A DNA stretch of 64,000 bases from positions 62,001 to 126,000 of the forward strand of contig JACPDX010000013.1 in assembly GCA_016183805.1 (NCBI GenBank), read 5' to 3'. Origin of the DNA: Bacteroidota bacterium. Its GTDB lineage: Bacteria > Bacteroidota > Bacteroidia > Flavobacteriales_E > Vicingaceae. Position numbers and translations under genes: made by a program. The notes beneath the pieces are model-generated. The model made no database searches, was not told the DNA's origin, and was given only the letters and a program-made list of their open reading frames with translations. Below are positions 1 to 10,242 of this stretch, one piece after another; the first letter of the stretch is position 1; each line of letters starts with the position of its first letter.

Positions 1-321
1 TTATTCTCATTTTTAATTGTAATTATTTTCATGACAAAGGTCATAAATTGATTTCAATTAGGGTGTTTAATTAGGATTTTTTATGAATTTTTATGTTGAA
101 GGATAATGTTTCTTATAGTATAAAGCTGCTAACGAACAGAGAAATTATAGTAAACAGTTGGTTGTCAGCTTCTGTTGCCGGTAGAGATAATAGAATTGAA
201 TCTATCAAAAGAAATAATTCAGCTTATTTAAGGTCATCTATTCTTTTAAATCTATAAACTTTTTTTGATTAAAACAGGTAGCAGTTTTATAAAAACCTGT
301 AATGAAATCGTGATTAATAAA

Positions 322-359
322 AAAACCCGCAAAACAAAATTACTGTTTGTACGGGTTTT
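322..359 (-). terminator. Hairpin/terminator downstream of tRNA-Gln
   Basis: aaaacccgcaaaaca...tgtttgtacgggtttt inverted repeat directly 3' of the tRNA on the minus strand. Confidence 0.5.
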
Positions 360-372
360 AAAGTTTTAAAAG

Positions 373-445
373 TTGTCCGACTAGGGCTCGAACCTAGACT
401 CTTCTGGACCAAAACCAGACGTGTTGCCAGTTACACCATCGGACA
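373..445 (-). tRNA. tRNA-Gln(TTG)
   Basis: Reverse complement TGTCCGATGGTGTAACTGGCAACACGTCTGGTTTTGGTCCAGAAGAGTCTAGGTTCGAGCCCTAGTCGGACA folds as a cloverleaf; anticodon loop TTTTGGT gives anticodon TTG. Confidence 0.93.
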
Positions 446-501
446 ATTGGACGGCAAAAGTAATAAAATATTTTTTCTGCACAACAATTTTGGTTTTTTT
501 T

Positions 502-545
502 AAGTCGGAAGACCGAAGTAACTTTCCTCTTCGGTCTTCCGACTT
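502..545. repeat. Intergenic hairpin of the GAAGTC/CGGAAGAC family
   Basis: Perfect 17-bp arms AAGTCGGAAGACCGAAG / CTTCGGTCTTCCGACTT with a 10-nt loop. Confidence 0.85.
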
Positions 546-555
546 CTGACTTTTT

Positions 556-581
556 TTAACATAGATTAACATCCTTTAACA
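556..581 (+). promoter_or_regulatory. Triple TTAACA direct repeat, 10-bp period
   Basis: TTAACAtagaTTAACAtcctTTAACA upstream of the DUF2723 gene. Confidence 0.4.
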
Positions 582-631
582 ATTAATCGTTCAGAATTTC
601 ATAAATTCGCTTCTTATAAAATTATTACACG

Positions 632-3550
632 ATGGATTATAAAAAATGGAACAATAGTTTAGGCTGGTTGGTATGGGCAGTGGCTTCTGCGGTATATTTA
701 TTAACCATGGAATCAACGGCAAGTTTTTGGGATTGCGGTGAATTTATTGCAACAGCCTACAACTTAGAAGTTGGTCACCCACCAGGAGCACCATTGTTTA
801 TGGTAATCGGAAGATTTTTTACCATGTTTACTTCTGCCGAAAATGCAGCTCTCGGAATAAATGCACTTTCTGCGTTGAGTAGTTCGTTTACCATTTTGTT
901 TTTGTTTTGGAGTATTACAGCCATCGTAAAAAAATTAGCATTAAAATCGGGCGAATTAACTCAAGGAAAAACGATAGCCATATTAGGAAGTGCTTTGGTT
1001 GGTTCGTTGGCTTATACCTTTTCCGATTCGTTTTGGTTTTCGGCTGTCGAAGGTGAGGTTTATGCCATGTCATCATTATTTACCGCAGCAGTATTTTGGG
1101 CTATTTTAAAATGGGATGCTGTTTCCGGCGAAAGCCACAGTACTCGTTGGATGGTGTTGATTGCTTACTTAATGGGCTTGTCTATTGGCGTCCATTTATT
1201 AAACTTACTGGCAATTCCTGCTATGGTGTTTTTGTTCTATTTTAAAAACAAAGAATTGTCTATTAAAAGTTTTTTTGTTGCAATGGGATATTCTGTGTTG
1301 ATATTAGGTATTGTTCAGTTTGGAATTATTCCAGGAACGTATAAAATAGGTTCCATGTTCGAAATTCTTTTTGTAAACTCTTTTGGGTTACCTTTCCATT
1401 CAGGATTAATTTTTTATGTAATTTTATTAATAGCTGTAGTTAGCTATGCTTTATACATTACACAGAAAAAAGGCATGGTGGTTTGGAATACTATTTTGTT
1501 ATGTTTTACTGTAATTTTAATTGGTTATTCAACCTATGCAGTTATCATGACTCGTTCGGCAGCTAATCCTCCAATGGATGAGAACAATCCTGAAAATGTA
1601 TTTAGTTTATTGTCGTACTTAAATCGTGAACAATATGGCTCAGCACCGTTTTTAACTGGTCAATATTTTAATACCCCTTTAGATGCCCGTGAACCTTACA
1701 AGGAAGGAAAACCGGTTTATTTTCAAAACAAAGAAACAGGTAAATACGAAATAACCAACAAAGGCGAAAAAAACGAACCAAACTACGATAGCAACACTTC
1801 CGGATTTATGCCACGTATGTGGAGTGCTCAATCACACCATGTTGATGCGTATAAAACTTGGAGTAACTACAAAGGTAAAAGAGCCAAAGCCGGAAACGGA
1901 GAAACCATTCAGGTACCAACTTTTGGCGAAAACTTGGCTTTTTTGTTCAACTACCAATGGGGTCATTTGTACTGGCGTTATTTCATGTGGAACTTTGTAG
2001 GTCGTCAAAACGACATTCAAAGCCAAGGTGAATTTATTAACGGTAGCTGGTTAAGTGGTATCAATGCTATAGATTCTGCCCGTTTAGGCGATCAAACAAA
2101 AATAACTACTGCTGCAAAAAATAATCCCGGTAGAAATGTATATTTCTTTTTGCCATTAATTTTAGGGCTAATTGGTTTGGTTTATCAATTCATGAAAGAC
2201 CCAAAAGACTGGCTAGTACTGGGATTGTTGTTTTTCTTTACAGGAATGGCAATTAACTTTTATACCAATCCTCCTCCATTACAACCTCGTGAAAGAGATT
2301 ATGCTTACGTAGGTTCGTTTTATGTTTTTGCCATTTGGATGGCTGTTGGAGTTTATGCTTTGTACGAGGTGTTGAGTAAAAAAATGCCTCAGGTAGTGAG
2401 TGCTACTGTTGTTACACTAGCTTCGTTGTTGGCTGCTCCGGTAATTATGGGTTCTCAAAACTGGGACGACCATAACAGACATGGAAGATTTACAGCAAGA
2501 GATTTTGCTAAAAACTATTTAAACTCTTGTGCTCCAAATGCTATTTTATTTACTAACGGCGATAACGATACTTTCCCACTTTGGTACGTACAAGAAGTAG
2601 AGGGCTATCGGACAGATGTTAGAATAGTAAATTTGAGTTTATTAAATACCGATTGGTACATTGAGCAAATGCGACGAAAAGCATGGATTTCGGATGGAAT
2701 TCCTCAAATACTTCCAGCGTCTAAAGTTCGTCAAGGAACTAACGATTATTTACCCATTTACGACAGAGGAATTGAAGGATTTATTGATGTGAAAGAAGCC
2801 ATTGAATTTGTGTTAGACGACAGCCCTAAATCTAAAGTGTCATTAGGCTCAGGAAAACAAGTGGATTATTTTCCAACCAAAAACTTTAGCCTTAAAGTCG
2901 ATAAACAAAAAGTGTTGACTAACGGAACTGTTAGTGCTGATAGAGCCGACAGAGTTTTAGACAAACTAGATTGGACGGTCAACAAAAATTACATCATGAA
3001 AAATGATTTAATTATCCTAGATATTTTGGCTGCCAACAACTGGGAGCGACCAATTTATTTTGCTATTACTACAGGAAACGAAGCTTACATTGGATTAACA
3101 CCATTTTTTCAACTGGAAGGCTTGGCGTATCGTTTAGTGCCTTATTTAGCTCAAAGTTTTGATGGTCAAACCGGCGAAGTCCATAATGAAGTGATGTATG
3201 ATAATTTAATGAATAAATTTGTTTGGGGAGGAATGGAAAAAGGGAACATTTACATGGATGAAAACAATCGTAGAATGTGCATGAATTTCAGAAATAATTT
3301 CTCAAGATTAGCAGAAAATTACATTCGTTTAGGTAAAAACGATAAAGCTAAAGAAGTACTGGATAGATGTATTGAAGTAATGCCTGAAAATATTGTTGAA
3401 TACAACTATTTTATGATTGCCATTGCTGAATCGTATTATAAAATGAAAGAATACGAAAAAGGGAATGCCATTGTACGGATTTTAGTTACCAACTACGAAG
3501 AAGAGCTACGATTTTACACCACCATTAAAGGTGAAAAACGAAACAACTGA
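632..3550 (+). CDS. DUF2723 family membrane protein (PMT-like), C-terminal TPR-like
   Basis: 972 aa; N-terminal YLLTMESTASFWDCGEFIATAYNLEVGHPPGAPLF motif typical of Bacteroidota DUF2723 proteins; many TM segments. Confidence 0.88.
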   Translation: MDYKKWNNSLGWLVWAVASAVYLLTMESTASFWDCGEFIATAYNLEVGHPPGAPLFMVIGRFFTMFTSAENAALGINALSALSSSFTILFLFWSITAIVKKLALKSGELTQGKTIAILGSALVGSLAYTFSDSFWFSAVEGEVYAMSSLFTAAVFWAILKWDAVSGESHSTRWMVLIAYLMGLSIGVHLLNLLAIPAMVFLFYFKNKELSIKSFFVAMGYSVLILGIVQFGIIPGTYKIGSMFEILFVNSFGLPFHSGLIFYVILLIAVVSYALYITQKKGMVVWNTILLCFTVILIGYSTYAVIMTRSAANPPMDENNPENVFSLLSYLNREQYGSAPFLTGQYFNTPLDAREPYKEGKPVYFQNKETGKYEITNKGEKNEPNYDSNTSGFMPRMWSAQSHHVDAYKTWSNYKGKRAKAGNGETIQVPTFGENLAFLFNYQWGHLYWRYFMWNFVGRQNDIQSQGEFINGSWLSGINAIDSARLGDQTKITTAAKNNPGRNVYFFLPLILGLIGLVYQFMKDPKDWLVLGLLFFFTGMAINFYTNPPPLQPRERDYAYVGSFYVFAIWMAVGVYALYEVLSKKMPQVVSATVVTLASLLAAPVIMGSQNWDDHNRHGRFTARDFAKNYLNSCAPNAILFTNGDNDTFPLWYVQEVEGYRTDVRIVNLSLLNTDWYIEQMRRKAWISDGIPQILPASKVRQGTNDYLPIYDRGIEGFIDVKEAIEFVLDDSPKSKVSLGSGKQVDYFPTKNFSLKVDKQKVLTNGTVSADRADRVLDKLDWTVNKNYIMKNDLIILDILAANNWERPIYFAITTGNEAYIGLTPFFQLEGLAYRLVPYLAQSFDGQTGEVHNEVMYDNLMNKFVWGGMEKGNIYMDENNRRMCMNFRNNFSRLAENYIRLGKNDKAKEVLDRCIEVMPENIVEYNYFMIAIAESYYKMKEYEKGNAIVRILVTNYEEELRFYTTIKGEKRNN

Positions 3551-3685
3551 AATGGCTAACCGTTTTATGGAGATTAACAGTTTAATTTTAACCGCAGGGA
3601 TTTAAAAGATAGTAGTTTTGTCAGTTCGAGTAGCGAGGAACGAGCGTATCGAGAACACAAAAATATTAACCTCACAAAAAACTAA

Positions 3686-4441
3686 ATGAAAAAAATACTA
3701 AGAGGCATAATTAGAGGGGTAGGTTTGTATCCATTTTCAATAAAATTGGAAAATAAAATTGTTACTGCTCTACAAAAACCGAAACAAAAAAAACTGTACG
3801 AACAATTTATAAAGCCGGGCAGTTTATGTTTTGACGTGGGAGCAAATGTGGGTAACCGAACGGCTCTTTTTTTAGAACTTGGAGCAAAAGTGGTAATGGT
3901 TGAACCTCAAAAAGAATGCTATGAAGCACTTGAAAAACGCTTCCCTAAATTGCCATTGATTAAAAAAGGTTTGGGCGAAAAAGAAAGTACCGAAAAATTG
4001 TATGTTTCGGATGTTTCATTGATTTCTTCGTTTTCAAAAAATCATGTGGACATGATGCAGGAAGATCGTTTTAAAGGAGCGAATTGGGATAAAACCATCG
4101 ACATTGAAATGACCACACTTGATAACCTGATAAAAGAATATGGTGTGCCTGATTTTTGTAAAATTGATGTGGAAGGTTATGAATATGATGTGTTAAAAGG
4201 GTTGTCGCAACCTGTAAAATCAATGTCGATTGAATACATTGTACCGGAAAATAAAGAAGTCGTGCTGAATTGCATTAAACACCTGAATACGTTAGGTAAA
4301 ATAGAGTGCAACCTGTCGCATGGAGAAACCATGGAGTTTCATTTGTCAACTTGGAAAAATGGTGATGAAATGGAACAATATGTACAAAGCCAAGATTTTA
4401 TAAAAACTTCTTATGGCGATATTTATGTGAGATTTGTATAG
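3686..4441 (+). CDS. FkbM family methyltransferase
   Basis: CFDVGANVGNRTALFLELGAKVVMVEPQ SAM-binding motif; FCKIDVEGYEYDVLKGL. Confidence 0.85.
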   Translation: MKKILRGIIRGVGLYPFSIKLENKIVTALQKPKQKKLYEQFIKPGSLCFDVGANVGNRTALFLELGAKVVMVEPQKECYEALEKRFPKLPLIKKGLGEKESTEKLYVSDVSLISSFSKNHVDMMQEDRFKGANWDKTIDIEMTTLDNLIKEYGVPDFCKIDVEGYEYDVLKGLSQPVKSMSIEYIVPENKEVVLNCIKHLNTLGKIECNLSHGETMEFHLSTWKNGDEMEQYVQSQDFIKTSYGDIYVRFV

Positions 4442-4533
4442 CAGTTCACAGTTATCAGTTCACAGTCAACAAAAATCTATAAGTCAATAAAATAAAAAAT
4501 AATAAGAAAGCAGAAAACCTCAAACTTGAAACG

Positions 4534-5580
4534 TTGAACAGCATCATAGAGCGATATAAAAAGATTAGAAAAAAAGGGCTTTTGGAGAAAAAGTACAAGG
4601 GCAAGTATGCTTTTGTAGGAATTGGTAATCATTCGTTAAACAACCTTTATCCCGTTCTAAATTATTTAAAAGTTGATTTAAAATACATTGTTGCCAAAAG
4701 TGAAGATACACTTGAATTAATTAGAACCAATTTTGAGCATGTTATTGCAACTACAAACCTCAACGATGTTTTAAACGACCCTGAAATTAAAGGTGTTTTT
4801 GTATCCTCACATCCATCCTCACATTTTGGTTTAGCAAAACAAATTATTGCGAGTAACAAAGCTTTGTTTATCGAAAAACCTCCTTGTTCGAGTTTAACAG
4901 AACTAAACGAATTGATTACAACACAACAAAAAACTAGTTCCACTGTTTTAACAGGGCTTCAGAGAAGATATTCTCCTTTGTACAATATATTGAAAAACAA
5001 GGTAAATGAAGCCAATTATTACACTCTAAAGTATAAAACAGGGGGATATCCAGAAGGTGATGAGTTGCTAGATTTATTTATCCATCCGTTAGATGCTACT
5101 TTCTATTTATTTGGTGATGGAAAAATAGAACATGTAAAAGCGATAAAAGGAAAAGGAACTGTTGTTTATTTAGCACAAATTCAACACGCCAATGGTGTTG
5201 TTGGAAGCATTGAACTTTCTACCGATTACTCGTGGACCGAAGCCAAAGATGAATTAATAATAAATACACCAAAAGGAGAATACATTACTGAAAATACTAG
5301 CAAATTGGTGTTTTGTTCTAAACCTAGAACATTGATGAACATTCCTTTAGAAAAAGTAAAATCATTTTTACCACAAACCACAACGCTTTATCAGCAAAAC
5401 AATTTTTTACCGGTAAAAGAACATAATCAATTATACTCAGCAGGGTATTACAATGAAATAGAAGCATTTTTACAAGCGTGCGAAAAAGGAATTCCGACAA
5501 AAAATAACTCTCCATTAAGTGCTTTAAAAAGTACTTTTGAGGCTATAGAAGAATTAAGAAAGGTAAAGGTTAGAGGTTAG
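4534..5580 (+). CDS. Gfo/Idh/MocA family oxidoreductase
   Basis: FVGIGNHSLNNLYPVL N-terminal Rossmann-like region; ALFIEKPPCSSLTEL (EKP motif); starts at a TTG. Confidence 0.75.
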   Translation: MNSIIERYKKIRKKGLLEKKYKGKYAFVGIGNHSLNNLYPVLNYLKVDLKYIVAKSEDTLELIRTNFEHVIATTNLNDVLNDPEIKGVFVSSHPSSHFGLAKQIIASNKALFIEKPPCSSLTELNELITTQQKTSSTVLTGLQRRYSPLYNILKNKVNEANYYTLKYKTGGYPEGDELLDLFIHPLDATFYLFGDGKIEHVKAIKGKGTVVYLAQIQHANGVVGSIELSTDYSWTEAKDELIINTPKGEYITENTSKLVFCSKPRTLMNIPLEKVKSFLPQTTTLYQQNNFLPVKEHNQLYSAGYYNEIEAFLQACEKGIPTKNNSPLSALKSTFEAIEELRKVKVRG

Positions 5581-5608
5581 AAGACCGAAGTGTAGCTGAC
5601 TTTAAAAT

Positions 5609-6154
5609 TTATTTTTCTTCCAGATAAAAAATCTTATCCAATTTTACATCATGTGGTTCTGTAGGAACTTTATGTACTTTTTGAAAATGGTAAAAAATCC
5701 CAACTTTTAAAGCATTTGGGTGATTCACTAAAAAATTATCGTAATATCCTGCACCATAACCTAGCCTGTAGTTGTATTCGTCAAATGCTAGTCCAGGCAC
5801 AATAATTAAATCATAATTTCCGGTATGCTCAACAGTATTTGAAGGGTGTTTTGTTCCGAAAACACCTTGTTCAATTTCATTTAAAGTATTTAACACCAAA
5901 TTTTGAAGTTGTCTGTTTTTTAGGGTTTTTGGGGAAACTACCGTAATGTTTTTTGCCAATAACTTTTCAAGCAAAGGAGTGATGTCTATCTCTTTTCCCA
6001 TGGGAAGATATGCATGCACCACTTTAGCCTTAATTTCATCAACTAAAGCTTCCAATTTATTGCATATTTCAAGGTCGTAGGTTAGTTTTTTATCGCCGTT
6101 AACGTTTGCACGTTTGATGTGCATTTCTGTTCGAAGCTTCTTTTTTTCTTCCAA
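5609..6154 (-). CDS. 5-formyltetrahydrofolate cyclo-ligase
   Basis: LIIVPGLAFDEYNYRLGYGAGYYDNFL family motif. Confidence 0.92.
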   Translation of the reverse strand: MEEKKKLRTEMHIKRANVNGDKKLTYDLEICNKLEALVDEIKAKVVHAYLPMGKEIDITPLLEKLLAKNITVVSPKTLKNRQLQNLVLNTLNEIEQGVFGTKHPSNTVEHTGNYDLIIVPGLAFDEYNYRLGYGAGYYDNFLVNHPNALKVGIFYHFQKVHKVPTEPHDVKLDKIFYLEEK

Positions 6155-6156
6155 AA

Positions 6157-8355
6157 CTAATTAGCAACATTTGATAAGAACTTAATACGAAGCAAACGCA
6201 TTTCTTCTTCAGAAAAAGAGTCTTCAAATTCTGCCATAGCATCGTCTAAACTGTCTGATGTGGCTTCCATAAAATAGTCAAAAACCTCTTCCTGATCTCC
6301 TTCATCAATCATTTGGTTGATGTAGTAATCAAAATTTAATTTTGTTCCTGATTGTACAATTATTTCCAACTCGTTTAATAAATCATCCATTTCAATACCT
6401 TTTGACTTGGCAATATCTTCGAACGACATTTTTCTATCAATACTTTGTACAACAAAAACTTTTAATCCTGATTTATTTACTACTGATTTAACCACCATGT
6501 CCATGGGTCGATCTATCTCGTTTTCTTCAACGTAATTAGCAATAACTTCAATAAATTCTTGTCCAAATTTTTCAGCTTTCCCTTGGCCAACACCTGTAAT
6601 TGCAGTCATTTCTTCCATGGTTATCGGGTAACGGGTTGCCATGTCTTCTAACGATGGGTCTTGAAAAATGACAAAAGGCGGAAAGCCTTTTTGTTTGGCG
6701 ATAGATTTACGTAAATCTTTCAAAATGGCAAACAAAGCTTCATCAGCCGCACCACTGCTCCTTTGATGAAAAACAACATCTCCATCATCAGTATCATCAT
6801 ACAGGTGTGGTTTAACCAATTCGAAAGAACGAGGCGATTTAATAAATTCTTTTCCTTTCGGACTCACTTTTAAAACACCGTAATTTTCAATTTCTTTAAT
6901 GATTAATCCATCAATAATGGTTTGACGAATAACAGCTTCCCAATATTTCTCATCTTTCTCTTCCCCTTTTCCTTTTCCAAAAAGTTTATGTTTGTCGTGT
7001 CCAAACGATTTTATTTCTGACGATGGGTTTCCTGCAATAAAATTGGCAATATATTTGGCTTTAAACACTTCGTTTAATCCTAAAATGGAACTTAGCAACA
7101 AAGCAACATCATCTTTTCCTTCAAATTTTTCTTTTGGATTTGCACAATTGTCGCACATTCCTTTGTCGGAACAATCTTCATCCATGTATTTTTCACCAAA
7201 ATAATGGAGTAATTGTCTACGGCGACAAACAGCAGTTTCGGCATACGAAACCATTTCAAAAATAAGTTGTAACCCAATTTCCAATTCAGCAACAGGTTTG
7301 CCGTGCAAGAATTTTTCTAACTTTTCAATGTCTTTGTAACTATAAAATGCCACACATACGCCTTCTCCGCCATCTCTGCCGGCTCTACCCGTTTCCTGAT
7401 AATAACTTTCTAAACTTTTTGGAATATCATGGTGAATCACATAACGAACATCCGGTTTGTCGATTCCCATTCCAAAAGCAATGGTAGCAACAATAACATC
7501 AGCATCCTCCATTAAAAACATGTCTTGATGTTTTACCCTTGAAGCAGAATCTAATCCTGCATGGTAAGGCAATGCTTTTATTCCATTAACTTGAAGAAAT
7601 TCAGCAATTTCTTCCACTTTTTTTCTACTCAAACAATAAATAATTCCACTTTTACCTTCATATTGTTTAACAAAACGAACAATCTCTTTTTTAACATCTC
7701 TTTTTGGACGAACCTCATACATCAAATTGTGTCGGTTAAACGATGCTTTAAAAACTCTGGCATCCGACATGCCCAAGTTTTTTTGAATATCTTCTTGTAC
7801 TTTAGGAGTTGCGGTAGCAGTTAATGCAATAATTGGCACTCGTTCTATTTCTTCAATAATGGTTCTTAACCTACGGTATTCCGGTCTAAAATCATGACCC
7901 CATTCCGAAATACAATGAGCTTCATCAATGGCAAAAAACGAAATTTTAATGCTTTTTAAAAATGCTACGTTTTCATCTTTTGTTAACGATTCAGGAGCTA
8001 CAAACAATAATTTGGTAACTCCACTGGTAACATCCTGTTTTACTTGTCGGGCTTCTGTCTTGGTCAGTGATGAGTTATAGAAATGAGCAACCCCTTCTTG
8101 ATTTGAAAATCCCCGAATAGCATCCACCTGATTTTTCATTAAAGCAATTAACGGGGAAACAATAATGGCAGTTCCTTCGCTCATTAATGCGGGTAATTGG
8201 TAGCACAGCGATTTACCGCCACCCGTTGGCATAATTACAAAGGTGTCCTTACCGCTTAGTAAATGATTGATTACTTGTTCTTGTTCTCCTTTAAATTTAT
8301 CAAATCCAAAATATTTTTTTAAATAGTCCGTTAAGGGTGCTTCTATGGTTTGCAT
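6157..8355 (-). CDS. recQ: ATP-dependent DNA helicase RecQ
   Basis: MPTGGGKSLCYQLPAL, DEAHCISEWGHDFRPEYR, QETGRAGRDG, Zn-binding and HRDC-like regions. Confidence 0.96.
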   Translation of the reverse strand: MQTIEAPLTDYLKKYFGFDKFKGEQEQVINHLLSGKDTFVIMPTGGGKSLCYQLPALMSEGTAIIVSPLIALMKNQVDAIRGFSNQEGVAHFYNSSLTKTEARQVKQDVTSGVTKLLFVAPESLTKDENVAFLKSIKISFFAIDEAHCISEWGHDFRPEYRRLRTIIEEIERVPIIALTATATPKVQEDIQKNLGMSDARVFKASFNRHNLMYEVRPKRDVKKEIVRFVKQYEGKSGIIYCLSRKKVEEIAEFLQVNGIKALPYHAGLDSASRVKHQDMFLMEDADVIVATIAFGMGIDKPDVRYVIHHDIPKSLESYYQETGRAGRDGGEGVCVAFYSYKDIEKLEKFLHGKPVAELEIGLQLIFEMVSYAETAVCRRRQLLHYFGEKYMDEDCSDKGMCDNCANPKEKFEGKDDVALLLSSILGLNEVFKAKYIANFIAGNPSSEIKSFGHDKHKLFGKGKGEEKDEKYWEAVIRQTIIDGLIIKEIENYGVLKVSPKGKEFIKSPRSFELVKPHLYDDTDDGDVVFHQRSSGAADEALFAILKDLRKSIAKQKGFPPFVIFQDPSLEDMATRYPITMEEMTAITGVGQGKAEKFGQEFIEVIANYVEENEIDRPMDMVVKSVVNKSGLKVFVVQSIDRKMSFEDIAKSKGIEMDDLLNELEIIVQSGTKLNFDYYINQMIDEGDQEEVFDYFMEATSDSLDDAMAEFEDSFSEEEMRLLRIKFLSNVAN

Positions 8356-8485
8356 TATAATTTGTTGTTTGGGTTTTTATTACATTTGTACACTAAAGTT
8401 ACGACAATAATCTTTTACTATTTTGTTAAAATTGATTTTTTTTTAAATAGTTTTAGCTGAAGTCCATATTAAATACCTTTAACAC

Positions 8486-9454
8486 ATGTCAATAACTGAC
8501 GAAATTAAAAAATATGCCATCGAGGCTCTAAAAATTGAGGCTCAAGCTATAGAACAATTGACTCATTTTATTAACGATGATTTTGTTGCAGTAGTTGAAC
8601 TTATTTTAAAATCGAAAGGAAGGGTTGTCATTACCGGAATTGGAAAAAGTGCAATTGTTGCTCAAAAAATTGTGGCCACGTTAAACTCTACAGGAACACC
8701 TTCTATTTTTATGCACGCTGCCGATGCTATTCATGGCGACTTAGGCAACATTCAAAAAGACGATGTGGTGATTTGTATTTCGAAAAGTGGCAGTACACCC
8801 GAAATAAAAGTATTGGCCCCATTGGTAAAAAGTTTCGATAATACCTTGGTTGCCATTACCGGTGATGTAAATTCGTTTTTAGCAAAACAAGCCCATTTTG
8901 TATTAAATACTTTTGTAGAGACTGAAGCTTGCCCCAACAACTTGGCACCTACCAGCAGCACTACGGCTCAAATGGCAATGGGCGATGCTTTAGCCGTTTG
9001 CCTTTTAAAACAACGAGGGTTTACCAGTAAAGATTTTGCAAAATATCATCCGGGAGGTGCTTTAGGCAAAAAATTGTATTTACGTGTGGAAGATATTTCT
9101 TCTCAAAACGAAAAGCCTGTAGTAAATTCAAATCAAACATTAAAAGAGGTGATTGTTGAAATTTCGTCAAAACGATTGGGTGTGGCTGCGGTGGTTGACA
9201 ACAATAAATTGATTGGTATAGTTACCGACGGTGATTTACGTAGAATGCTGGGTAAAGATTTAGACATTAATCAATTAACGGTGAAAGACATCATGAGTAC
9301 TTCGCCAAAAACCATACAACAAAATAGCTTAGCCATCGAGGCATTACATTACATGGAAGATAAAAGCATTTCGCAACTTTTGGTAGTGGATGAAAACAAC
9401 GCTTACATAGGAGTTATTCATTTACACGATTTGTTGAGAGAGGGGATAATTTAG
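8486..9454 (+). CDS. KpsF/GutQ family arabinose-5-phosphate isomerase (SIS + 2 CBS)
   Basis: RVVITGIGKSAIVAQKIVATLNSTGTPSIFMHAADAIHGDLG SIS signature; tandem CBS domains. Confidence 0.93.
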   Translation: MSITDEIKKYAIEALKIEAQAIEQLTHFINDDFVAVVELILKSKGRVVITGIGKSAIVAQKIVATLNSTGTPSIFMHAADAIHGDLGNIQKDDVVICISKSGSTPEIKVLAPLVKSFDNTLVAITGDVNSFLAKQAHFVLNTFVETEACPNNLAPTSSTTAQMAMGDALAVCLLKQRGFTSKDFAKYHPGGALGKKLYLRVEDISSQNEKPVVNSNQTLKEVIVEISSKRLGVAAVVDNNKLIGIVTDGDLRRMLGKDLDINQLTVKDIMSTSPKTIQQNSLAIEALHYMEDKSISQLLVVDENNAYIGVIHLHDLLREGII

Positions 9455-9465
9455 AAATTCATGTT

Positions 9466-10083
9466 ATGAGAAAATTTCTATTTCTTCTACTATTTAGTTT
9501 TTCATACCTATTGAAAGCACAAGTAGTTTTGCTTTCTTTTGAAGTTAGTGGAAATTCTACAAATACTGAAATAAATGCAAGTTGGACAACTTCAATGGAA
9601 ATAAATAGTAATTATTTTCTTTTAGAAAGGAGCAGTGATATGATAAGTTATGCAACACTAGACACAATTCTTGCGGCAGGGAACAGCAACTCTAATGTAA
9701 ACTATTCTATTACTGATAATTCAGAAGTTTCAGCAGTTTGTTATTATTATCGACTTACGTTGGTATATTCAGATACTTCTTATGAATCAATTGCCCCAAA
9801 GAAAGTTTGCTTTGCACCTATAATAGCTGTCAATTGCGAACATAAGCTAACCCTTTCGCCTAATCCTATTAAAGACTATTCTGTAATTTGTTTTGATAAT
9901 CAAAGTCAGGAAAAACACAGTATATTTTTATATGATATTCAAGGGAAATTAATACAAGAACTTGTTGATTTTACTTCAAACTATGTTATTTTTAAAAAAT
10001 ATGAGTTGGGAGTAGGTGTTTATTTTTATAAACTTTTTAAAGGAAATACACTACTGAAAACAGAAAAATTTGTTGTAATATAA
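9466..10083 (+). CDS. Secreted protein with T9SS C-terminal sorting domain
   Basis: Signal peptide; LSPNPIKDY... and C-terminal GVYFYKLFKGNTLLKTEKFVVI. Confidence 0.75.
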   Translation: MRKFLFLLLFSFSYLLKAQVVLLSFEVSGNSTNTEINASWTTSMEINSNYFLLERSSDMISYATLDTILAAGNSNSNVNYSITDNSEVSAVCYYYRLTLVYSDTSYESIAPKKVCFAPIIAVNCEHKLTLSPNPIKDYSVICFDNQSQEKHSIFLYDIQGKLIQELVDFTSNYVIFKKYELGVGVYFYKLFKGNTLLKTEKFVVI

Positions 10084-10242
10084 TTTATTTAGTCCCCAAC
10101 AAATTCAACGTAATTCTTCGAATTGAAAATTTCAAAAACTCAACTTTTTTGGAATATAATCCAAAAATATCGCAACTTTTTTGGAATTGGTTGCTAATTG
10201 GAGATTTGTGTACTGAAGACTGCAAACTGAAGACTGAAAACC

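Noticed and set aside
381-572. 63-aa ORF over the tRNA-Gln
   Set aside because: Reads through the tRNA and a palindromic repeat; not a gene.
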